From assembly GCF_946151075.1 (NCBI RefSeq), contig NZ_OX267715.1:1837881-1901880 (forward strand): DNA of 64,000 bases. Direction: 5' to 3'. The notes beneath the pieces are model-generated. The model had not been told where the DNA came from and made no database searches. It saw only the letters and a list, made by a program, of their open reading frames with translations. Source of the DNA: Neobacillus sp. Marseille-Q6967. Lineage in GTDB: Bacteria > Bacillota > Bacilli > Bacillales > Cytobacillaceae. Position numbers and translations under genes: made by a program. This document shows positions 57,375-64,000 of this stretch, in pieces (position 1 is the first letter of the stretch; every line of letters begins with the position of its first letter).

Positions 57375-58517
57375 TTACTTACCACAGCATTTTTTATACT
57401 TTTTCCCGCTGCCGCATGGACATGGGTCATTACGGCCTACTTTGTGTTCATTTTGAACTGGACCGCTTGGAATCGGATTTGGCTGCTCACTTTCCAAGAC
57501 AGCGTTTTTCCAGTCCTCCTTTTCCGGGTGTTCTAACCCTAATATAGAATAGTAACCATAAAACGTGAGTTCTATATCCACAAGACCTGATGTAGAATCC
57601 TTTTTTATATGTTCATGAATCTCGGGTAATGCATCCTCCGACAATTGATGACAAAGTGCTTCAATCAGTAGATCTTGTTCATCAAGTTCTGTGGCAGCAC
57701 GATATGCATCTCTTAACACCTGAACGGCTAGATCTGTTTTAATATTTTCGATAACGGAGCTGGCAAAAATAACGGATTCCTGTTGTTTCAAATAGGGTGC
57801 GACTTCCTTTACTACCTTATCTGACTGGAAGCGGATTAATACATCTGCGACCTCTTCTAACAGGATATCATCATCCCGAACTAACAATTTAGCTAAAATA
57901 GGAATATACTTTTCCAAGTTCATTAAGCCAATCATATACACGTTTAAAATACCGTTAAAGGAAAACCATTCCTCTTTTAATTGTTCTTCAAGAACAATAT
58001 CGATTTCATTTTCAGTCACCCAGCCCTTTTTTACAATACAGGCTGCCAGTTTTTTTGCTTTTATGTAGGCGTCATGGTTAAATGAATCAGCATTTTCCAG
58101 CTCATTTAATTGTTGTCCATATTCCGAATATACTTGTTCTTCTGTGCCATGTACTAATAACTTATATAAAGACCATAGATCCTTCCGAATATATTTTTCT
58201 AGCTGTTCTTTATATTTAAGAGCAAGTTCAGGTTCAATCTGTTCGCACAGTCCTACCGCTAAGTGAAGTTTAGACTTGTCCATTTTCGGGATTTTTTCTA
58301 TGAGAATCTTTACTGCCTCCTCATTGATTGTCTGATTTCCTATATAAATCAAGGTAGAGGATAGCTTCTTCTCGTTTCTAAAAGCTTCCGTTAATAATTC
58401 ATTCGTCCATTCTTCCGGTACGTTGGGGTAATCATGTAACGCATAAAGAACAGTTTCTTGTATCAACAGATCCTCGCTGATTAAATGCGGTTTAATTTTT
58501 TCTAAAAAATTCATCAT
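57375..58517 (-). CDS. SEC-C zinc-motif protein with alpha-helical repeats
   Basis: 380 residues; long alpha-helical body of HEAT-like type (about 1-340) followed by a linker and C-terminal [20 protein letters not shown], the SEC-C zinc motif (CxCx8CC) used by SecA and many adaptors to bind metal or SecB/ribosome. Start at the double ATG 58517 with AAGGAC. Cytosolic; partner unknown. Flanked by terminators. Confidence 0.85.
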   Translation of the reverse strand: MMNFLEKIKPHLISEDLLIQETVLYALHDYPNVPEEWTNELLTEAFRNEKKLSSTLIYIGNQTINEEAVKILIEKIPKMDKSKLHLAVGLCEQIEPELALKYKEQLEKYIRKDLWSLYKLLVHGTEEQVYSEYGQQLNELENADSFNHDAYIKAKKLAACIVKKGWVTENEIDIVLEEQLKEEWFSFNGILNVYMIGLMNLEKYIPILAKLLVRDDDILLEEVADVLIRFQSDKVVKEVAPYLKQQESVIFASSVIENIKTDLAVQVLRDAYRAATELDEQDLLIEALCHQLSEDALPEIHEHIKKDSTSGLVDIELTFYGYYSILGLEHPEKEDWKNAVLESEQPNPIPSGPVQNEHKVGRNDPCPCGSGKKYKKCCGK

Positions 58518-58599
58518 AAAAAGTCCTTCCTATCTTCAATACTATTCACCTAAATTGTACTTCATCTTAATTACAATGTAAAAATCACCATTTTCAAAA

Positions 58600-58638
58600 T
58601 GAAATAAACCCAAACAGATGAAAATACCTGTTTGGGTT
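58600..58638 (-). terminator. Terminator of the YjcZ-like gene
   Basis: Perfect arms AACCCAAACAG / CTGTTTGGGTT (58607-58617, 58628-58638), T-rich after it on the minus strand. Confidence 0.75.
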
Positions 58639-58646
58639 AGGGTTTA

Positions 58647-58790
58647 TTATCCGCCCCACTGGCCTCCTCCACGATAAAAGCCTCCCTGGTAATAACCGCC
58701 GTCGAAATCACAAAAAGATGCACCAATAATGATTAACAGGATGAACAATATGACAATCACTTCAAAACCTGATTTATATTCCGTACTCAT
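58647..58790 (-). CDS. YjcZ-family sporulation peptide
   Basis: 47 residues; ATG at 58790, AAGGAAGG upstream, stop at 58647. One hydrophobic segment with FEVIVILFILLIIIGAS, the YjcZ-family core, then a Gly/Tyr-rich tail (DGGYYQGGFYRGGGQWGG). Relatives are made during sporulation in B. subtilis. Too short for automatic gene finders with a 60-codon limit. A TGTCGAA heptamer lies about 104 bases upstream. Confidence 0.85.
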   Translation of the reverse strand: MSTEYKSGFEVIVILFILLIIIGASFCDFDGGYYQGGFYRGGGQWGG

Positions 58791-58929
58791 TCCATTCCTT
58801 CCTTTCCTGTGAAGAATAATTCATCCTATGCTATTAGCCTAATTATTGGTTCCTGAATTTCATTCTTCTTTAAAATGAAATATTTTTAGGACCTTCGACA
58901 TAATTCGGACTCGTACCAAAGGCCATAAA

Positions 58930-58956
58930 TAAAAATGGCAACCAGTTGGGTGCCAT
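58930..58956 (-). terminator. Terminator of the receiver gene
   Basis: ATGGCA-ACC / GG-TGCCAT hairpin followed on the minus strand by TTTTTATTT, directly after the stop codon. Confidence 0.8.
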
Positions 58957-58957
58957 G

Positions 58958-59317
58958 TTAGTTTACATTCTGAATGATTTCTTTGATTTTTGTGACGACT
59001 GCACTAGGACTGAACGGTTTTGGTATAAACTCATTTACCCCTAAATCCCGCCCGCGCTGTTGTTCTTCCTCCCCGTACTTTGCCGATAGCAGAATAACAG
59101 GAGTACTTTTTTGTTTCCTGATTTCTTCCAGAACAAAGAAACCATCTTTCCCCGGCATTAATACATCTAAAATTATTAAATCATAATGTTCCTGCAGAGC
59201 TCTTTCGGATCCATCATCTCCATTATCAACAACGTCGACATGGAAACCTTCCCGTTGTAAATACATCCGTAATAAATTTGCAATTCTCTCCTCATCTTCG
59301 ACAATTAATATCCGCAA
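58958..59317 (-). CDS. Stand-alone response-regulator receiver
   Basis: 119 residues, one REC domain: acidic pair EDEE near 8, phospho-Asp in DLIILDVLMPG near 52, Lys in PKPFSP near 100. No output domain, as in Spo0F and CheY. TTG start at 59317 after GGGGG. No kinase adjoins; the orphan kinase at 14247 or the hybrid kinases at 40-46 kb are possible partners but this is only a guess. Confidence 0.9.
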   Translation of the reverse strand: MRILIVEDEERIANLLRMYLQREGFHVDVVDNGDDGSERALQEHYDLIILDVLMPGKDGFFVLEEIRKQKSTPVILLSAKYGEEEQQRGRDLGVNEFIPKPFSPSAVVTKIKEIIQNVN

Positions 59318-59518
59318 ACATAAACCCCCGATACTCCATATTACTCCTTTATTTTACAACATGCGGAGGTTGTAAATATATACTCTTATCAATTTTTCAA
59401 TCTTCCCTTGTTCTACTCCGATTTAAGCCAACTCCAAAATTTTTAGATATATTGATAATTTGTCTTATTCCTTTTATTTGATAAAATAAATGTTGATGAA
59501 TATAGAAGGAGAATTTAT

Positions 59519-60604
59519 TTGCACGATATATTAGATGCTTTTTTAGCCAACTTAACATTAATCATTTCTTTTATGTATATCGTTCTAAAGTTAAAAGAAT
59601 TTATCATTACCAAGGTTAAAAATGTTAAAAAATTTATTTGGCTTGTGCCGCTCCTCATAAGTGTATTAAGTATATGGGTCATGCACCATCCTCTACTGTA
59701 CGAGGGAATGCGCATTGATTTGAGAGGAGTCCCATTATTCTTTATCTCTTATTTAAGCGGATGGAGATTCGGCGCCGTTTCTATCCTATTACCTGCCTGG
59801 TATCGGTTTGAATTAGGTGGACCTACAGTGATGCAAGGTATTACGCTAACGATTATTATTCCATTTTTGATCGGTTCACTATTTCATCGTTCAAAAACCT
59901 TTAACCCTCCTTATACGCTGCTTAATCTAACCCATATGTTGGCAGGATTTATCGTATATGAAGTGGTTAAAACCGTGTTAATGTTTTGGACAACCCCCGC
60001 TGAAATCGAAACCATCTTTTACATGGTTATCTTTGAATTTTCAGCCCTCTTACCGATTGGGTTAATTAATAATGATACCAACCGTAACTTACTGCTTAGA
60101 AAAGAATTGGAGTTCCATTCCAGACATGACAATATGACTAACTTATATAATCTGCGTTACTTCAAAAGTAAGGTAGAAGTTCTTATTTCTCATCAGATGC
60201 CATTTGTAATTGCCATGTTCGATGTCGATTTTTTCAAAAACTATAATGATACGCATGGTCATCCCGCTGGTGATGTTGTACTTCAGACCATTGGCCAACT
60301 TCTAAAAGACTCTATGCAGGAAGAAGATGTTTTTGCCCGATACGGTGGAGAAGAATTCATTATCTGTCTGGCGAATATCACCAATATCCAACATGCTTAT
60401 GAAATAGCTGATCGCTTCCGAAACCTTGTTGAAACCTATCCATTTCATGGAGAGAATCAGCAGCCTAATGGAAAATTGACGATTTCGGTAGGATTGAGCA
60501 GTGTTTCGCATGGAAAAAGTCTAGATAGCTTAATAGAAGAAGCAGACCAAGCGTTGTACAAAGCTAAAAATTCTGGGAAAAATACTGTTTACTTATACCA
60601 GTAA
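59519..60604 (+). CDS. Membrane diguanylate cyclase (5TMR-LYT plus GGDEF)
   Basis: 361 residues; TTG at 59519 with AGAAGGAG. Membrane domain (1-190) of the 5TMR-LYT sensing kind with MRIDLRGVPLFFISYLSG, then a GGDEF domain with FDVDFFKNYNDTHGH and the active-site loop GGEEF at 276-280. The product-inhibition I-site RxxD upstream is QEED, so feedback by c-di-GMP is probably lost. Makes c-di-GMP from GTP. Monocistronic. Confidence 0.92.
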   Translation: MHDILDAFLANLTLIISFMYIVLKLKEFIITKVKNVKKFIWLVPLLISVLSIWVMHHPLLYEGMRIDLRGVPLFFISYLSGWRFGAVSILLPAWYRFELGGPTVMQGITLTIIIPFLIGSLFHRSKTFNPPYTLLNLTHMLAGFIVYEVVKTVLMFWTTPAEIETIFYMVIFEFSALLPIGLINNDTNRNLLLRKELEFHSRHDNMTNLYNLRYFKSKVEVLISHQMPFVIAMFDVDFFKNYNDTHGHPAGDVVLQTIGQLLKDSMQEEDVFARYGGEEFIICLANITNIQHAYEIADRFRNLVETYPFHGENQQPNGKLTISVGLSSVSHGKSLDSLIEEADQALYKAKNSGKNTVYLYQ

Positions 60605-60611
60605 TTCCATC

Positions 60612-60656
60612 TGTCCCCTAGGATGTTAAACAATCTAACAACCTGGGGGGTTTTTG
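60612..60656 (+). terminator. Terminator of the diguanylate cyclase gene
   Basis: CCCCTAGG...GTTA / TAAC...CCTGGGG stem with small bulges, followed by TTTTT at 60651-60655. Confidence 0.8.
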
Positions 60657-60817
60657 ATTAACTTTTTACAATTCAGAGAGGTTTTGATTCCACTCCCCTG
60701 TTGTAATACATCAATTAATTGTTTTATAACAGATTCTAATTATTTATAAAGTTCCTGGCCTTTTATGCTAAAAACAATACTATATATAACCTAAAACTAT
60801 ATTTATTTAAAAAGCTG

Positions 60818-60846
60818 TTGCACTTCAATTTGCATCCTGTTACAAT
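60818..60846 (+). promoter_or_regulatory. Candidate promoter of the oxidoreductase operon
   Basis: TTGCAC, exactly 17 bases, TACAAT, 59 bases before the first gene's start. The -35 matches weakly; the -10 is good. Confidence 0.45.
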
Positions 60847-60905
60847 AAAAATAATTATCTGAATATTTATAATCTTTATTATTTTATCCGATTGGGGGAA
60901 TCCTT

Positions 60906-61910
60906 TTGACTTCTTTACCAAAAGTTAATGAGCTGGGCTTTTTCGAGATTCGGTTAGAGTCCATTGGCGGATTAGGCGCCAATCTAGCAGGAAAATTGCT
61001 TTCCGAGGATGGAGTGGTTGGAAACGGATTGAATGGAGTTGGGTTTTCTTCTTATGGCTCTGAAAAGAAGGGCTCTCCTGTAAAAGCCCATATTCGTTTC
61101 TGCGATCCCGACGTTAATATACGAGACACGACACCAATTGAACGCCCTCACGTAGTAGGAATCTTCCATGATGCACTTTTTAAAACCCTCAACTGTACTA
61201 GCGGCATATACAGCGACAGTACCATCCTAGTCAACTCCAAGAAAACACCAGAAAAACTAAAAGAAATAATAGGTTTACAAGGCGGGACCATTGCGGTAAT
61301 TGATGCAACAGAAATCGCCTTAGAAGAACAAACAAAAGTAAATACCGCTATGCTCGGCGCGCTCTATCGAGTACTAGACTTTTTAAATCCTGATTCTATG
61401 AAAGATACCATCCGCCGAACCTTTGAAAAGAAGTATCCCCATTTAGTAGAACCCAATATCCGGACGTTTGACCGCGGCTATCATGAGGTCGTATTTAAAA
61501 CCTTTGAACCGGAGGCAGGTGTTATTCCAAAACCATTTACAAGACCTGAATCTGTACTAGGTTATGAAACCCAGCCGATTGGCGGTACAGTAATTAACCC
61601 TGGAAATAGTATTTTAAAAGATTTAAGTATCTCTCGTGCAGGGATGCTTCCCCACTTCCATGAAGATAAATGTATTAACTGCGCTGCCTGTGATACGGCT
61701 TGTCCAGACTTCTGCTTTGTTTGGGAAGAGAAGGAAGATAAACGAGGCCGACCACAAATGTTCCTTAAAGGAATTGATTATCAATATTGTAAAGGTTGTT
61801 TAAAGTGCGTACACGCCTGCCCAGTGGAAGCGCTAACAGATGAAAGAGAACTTGATGACCAATACGCTGTGAATAATCGAGTCCCTCATTTATTTGATCT
61901 TGTAAAATAG
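60906..61910 (+). CDS. 2-oxoacid:ferredoxin oxidoreductase gamma plus ferredoxin (delta) subunit
   Basis: 334 residues; TTG at 60906 after GGGGGA. Gamma domain (1-190) with IGGLGANLAGKLL and GFSSYGSEKKGSPVKAHIRF, then a linker and two [4Fe-4S] motifs: CINCAACDTACP and CKGCLKCVHACP. Collects electrons from the TPP subunit encoded just downstream (25 bases). Oxidises pyruvate or another 2-oxoacid with CoA and passes electrons to ferredoxin. Which acid is used cannot be read. Confidence 0.9.
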   Translation: MTSLPKVNELGFFEIRLESIGGLGANLAGKLLSEDGVVGNGLNGVGFSSYGSEKKGSPVKAHIRFCDPDVNIRDTTPIERPHVVGIFHDALFKTLNCTSGIYSDSTILVNSKKTPEKLKEIIGLQGGTIAVIDATEIALEEQTKVNTAMLGALYRVLDFLNPDSMKDTIRRTFEKKYPHLVEPNIRTFDRGYHEVVFKTFEPEAGVIPKPFTRPESVLGYETQPIGGTVINPGNSILKDLSISRAGMLPHFHEDKCINCAACDTACPDFCFVWEEKEDKRGRPQMFLKGIDYQYCKGCLKCVHACPVEALTDERELDDQYAVNNRVPHLFDLVK

Positions 61911-61934
61911 AAAACTTTGAAAGGTGGCAACCCT

Positions 61935-64000
61935 ATGTCGATTGATTTTAAAAACGAAAATATAGACGTTCAAAAAGGGACGATTGAACAAAGCATTGTT
62001 TTCGAATCCGGTAATGAAATGGCGGCTTATGCTGCACATCAAATCAACTATCATATTATGGGCTATTATCCGATCTCCCCTTCTACGGAAGTGGCACAGT
62101 TCCTCGACGGAATGAAAGCAAAAGGACAACACGATATCGTGTTAATTCCTGCTGACGGCGAACATGGCTCTGCCGGCATTTGTTATGGTGCCTCTACCGG
62201 AGGCGGCCGTGTCTTTAATGCCACCAGTGCTAACGGTTTTTTATATATGCTGGAGCAGTTACCCGTTCAATCTGGAACCCGCTTTCCTATGGTATTGAAT
62301 TTAGTAAACCGTTCTGTATCGGGACCGTTAAATATTCACGGTGATCATTCTGACCTATATTTTGCGCTCAATACAGGATGGCCCATTTTAATGGCACGTG
62401 ATCCGCAAATCGTTTACGATATGAACATTCTTGCGATAAAACTTGCGGAAGATCCTGAGGTTCGCCTCCCTGTTATAGTTTCTTTTGATGGTTATTTTAC
62501 TTCTCATCAAAAACGCCGAGTCAGTGTCATAAAGGATCGGGCCGATGTGCAGAAATTTATCGGAAAAGCACCAACCAGCTTTCCTCACGCTTTAGACCGT
62601 GAAAATCCAGTCACAATTGGGCCTTATATGAACGAACCTGATTATATTAATAACTGTTACCAACAATCCGTGGCCATGTATAACGCAGAAAAAGTCTTTG
62701 AAAGAATCTCAAAAGAGTACTCCGAGTTAACAGGCAGAGAATATCCGGTATTGGATTTATATCGAATGGAAGATGCCGAGGTTGCGGTGTTTATGCTGAA
62801 TTCAGCTGCCGAGGTTTGTAAAGATGTAGTCGACCGATTACGTTCTAAAGGAATTAAGGCAGGGGTTATCTCTCCTAACATGATTCGGCCGTTCCCGCAA
62901 AAGAAGATTGCGGAAGCATTGTCTAATGTGAAAGCTGTAACCATTGGTGATCGAGCCGATTCGTATGGCGGGCATGGAGGTAACATAGCTCTTGAAGTCC
63001 GTGCTGCATTACAAACCTATGAAAATAGTAAAACAAAGGTAGTCAATCGTGTCTACGGATTAGGGGGTAAAGACTTTTATGCAGATGATGCGGAGCATTT
63101 TTTCCAATTAGCACTGGAAGCTGCGGCCTCTGGGACCGTTGATAAGCCCTTCGACTATTTCGGTCACACTCCTGGAAATCCAGACTTGGCTCCTAAGCGT
63201 GTCGTCAATCCATTGAAAAAAGAAGATTTGGTCACAGGTTTAATTACAGTAACACCTGATAAAGAAACCGGAGAACTTAAGGTTAAAATTCCGCCAATGA
63301 GAAGTTTAACCAAAAAACCTAAGCGGATTGCTTCTGGTCATGGTGCGTGCCCTGGATGTGGTATTTTTTCTGGATTAGAGTTATTTTTCAAAGGTATTGA
63401 AGGAGATATTGTGGCCTTGTTCCATACAGGATGCGCGATGGTGGTCACAACTGGCTATCCATACAGCTCCCATAAAGCTACTTATATTCATAACTTATTC
63501 CAAAACGGCTCTGCTACCCTATCCGGTCTTGTCGAAATGTTCCATGAACGGAAGCGCCGCGGCGAATTTGATGAGCTTGGTTTAAGTGATGACTTTACGT
63601 TTGTCATGGTAACGGGTGACGGGGGCATGGATATCGGTATGGGACCAGCGATCGGAACGGCTTTGCGGAACCACAAAATGATTATTCTCGAGTATGATAA
63701 TGAAGGCTATATGAATACCGGGAGCCAGCTTTCATACTCGACGCCAATGGGGCATATGACGAGTACTTCGAGTGTCGGCAGCTTCCAAAACGGAAAACCA
63801 TTCCATCATAAAGACACCGCACAAATTATGGCGGCCACCCATATTCCATATGTCTTTACCGGGACAGAAGCATTCGATCGAGATTTATTGAAAAAAGCAG
63901 CTAAAGCTCAGTGGTATGCGCAAAATGAAGGATTGGTTTATGGAAAAATCCTCATTACCTGTCCATTAAACTGGAAATCTAAAGATGAGCTGGGGCAGAC
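61935..64000 (+). CDS. 2-oxoacid:ferredoxin oxidoreductase, fused alpha-beta subunit (partial)
   Basis: 688 complete codons, running past the window end; ATG at 61935 with AAAGGTGG. Alpha part: GNEMAAYAAHQINYHIMGYYPISPST and the GEHGSAG and SGPLNIHGDHSD blocks, domain II around GVISPNMIRPFP. Beta part from about residue 460: GHGACPGCG, HTGCAMV, and the TPP motif GDGGMDIGMG with the later NEGYMNTGSQ. Both domains in one chain, so with the gamma-delta gene this is a two-gene enzyme. It generates acetyl-CoA-type products under low oxygen or anabolic conditions, by family knowledge. Confidence 0.92.
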   Translation, partial: MSIDFKNENIDVQKGTIEQSIVFESGNEMAAYAAHQINYHIMGYYPISPSTEVAQFLDGMKAKGQHDIVLIPADGEHGSAGICYGASTGGGRVFNATSANGFLYMLEQLPVQSGTRFPMVLNLVNRSVSGPLNIHGDHSDLYFALNTGWPILMARDPQIVYDMNILAIKLAEDPEVRLPVIVSFDGYFTSHQKRRVSVIKDRADVQKFIGKAPTSFPHALDRENPVTIGPYMNEPDYINNCYQQSVAMYNAEKVFERISKEYSELTGREYPVLDLYRMEDAEVAVFMLNSAAEVCKDVVDRLRSKGIKAGVISPNMIRPFPQKKIAEALSNVKAVTIGDRADSYGGHGGNIALEVRAALQTYENSKTKVVNRVYGLGGKDFYADDAEHFFQLALEAAASGTVDKPFDYFGHTPGNPDLAPKRVVNPLKKEDLVTGLITVTPDKETGELKVKIPPMRSLTKKPKRIASGHGACPGCGIFSGLELFFKGIEGDIVALFHTGCAMVVTTGYPYSSHKATYIHNLFQNGSATLSGLVEMFHERKRRGEFDELGLSDDFTFVMVTGDGGMDIGMGPAIGTALRNHKMIILEYDNEGYMNTGSQLSYSTPMGHMTSTSSVGSFQNGKPFHHKDTAQIMAATHIPYVFTGTEAFDRDLLKKAAKAQWYAQNEGLVYGKILITCPLNWKSKDELGQ

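Larger units (their letters stand above)
60605..60905. other. Intergenic region, 301 bases
   Basis: Contains the terminator of the diguanylate cyclase gene (60612-60656) and a promoter for the oxidoreductase pair (60818-60846). The AT-rich middle shows no frame with a ribosome site and no further structure. Confidence 0.5.

Noticed and set aside
59479..59501. TTGATA-17-TATAGA promoter before the diguanylate cyclase
   Set aside because: The -10 would overlap the ribosome site, leaving no room for a leader.

Overview
The window is a low-GC, gene-dense stretch of a Bacillaceae chromosome. Evidence for an aerobic endospore former is a GerA-type germinant receptor operon, a YjcZ-family sporulation peptide, Bacillus-type gltA/gltB with a divergent gltC, an mqo gene, a full pst operon, a PhoD phosphodiesterase with a Tat signal, strong AGGAGG ribosome sites and many TTG/GTG starts. 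A Neobacillus-like species is a reasonable guess from protein similarity recalled from memory; it is not proven. No rRNA, tRNA, integrase, transposase or phage gene was seen.

Layout. 0-4 kb: a KtrB/KtrA-type potassium system with apparent frameshifts, behind small multi-pass membrane genes of CBO0543 type. 4-8 kb: an esterase, a GreA/GreB C-domain protein preceded by an overlapping 22-codon leader ORF, a thiamine-binding protein and a rhodanese. 8-10.4 kb: gdhA with a divergent LysR regulator. 10.5-19.6 kb: another CBO0543 protein, an acyl-ACP desaturase, an Lrp regulator divergent from a metallo-hydrolase, a sensor kinase, a TerC protein, a catalase, a VOC protein and a quinone-oxidoreductase-like MDR protein. 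19.8-28.7 kb: mqo and the gltA-gltB operon with divergent gltC. 28.9-33.9 kb: pstS-pstC-pstA-pstB-pstB-phoU. 34-38.4 kb: a small hydrophilic protein, an LCP cell-wall ligase, phoD split by an in-frame stop, and a SPOR-domain amidase.

38.5-39.2 kb holds the most unusual structure: a non-coding tandem array with an exact 52-bp period, each unit carrying a 10-bp-stem palindrome and one of a few recurring 19-bp linkers. Worn copies of the same family lie on the opposite strand at 54.8 kb, at the 3' end of a decayed TIGR02678 (DUF2398) gene.

39.3-45.8 kb is one signalling operon: a hybrid kinase (CHASE3-like/HAMP/GAF/HisKA/HATPase/REC), a CheR methyltransferase whose reading frame has no ATG, GTG or TTG start, a REC-PAS-PAS kinase, and a membrane-anchored sugar-type binding protein without a transporter. 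46-53.5 kb: a 36-residue acidic peptide, a protein with an internal duplication, a YitT protein, a DUF3189 protein, the gerA-gerB-gerC operon (gerA interrupted by an in-frame amber codon), a GNAT acetyltransferase and two 59-residue proteins. 53.6-64 kb: nitronate monooxygenase, a 5'-nucleotidase lipoprotein, a SEC-C protein, YjcZ, a lone receiver, a diguanylate cyclase, and a two-gene 2-oxoacid:ferredoxin oxidoreductase that runs off the window end.

Several otherwise well-conserved genes carry single-base lesions (ktrA, probably ktrB, phoD, gerA, the cheR start). Either the strain is losing these functions or the assembly has residual base errors; the sequence alone cannot decide.
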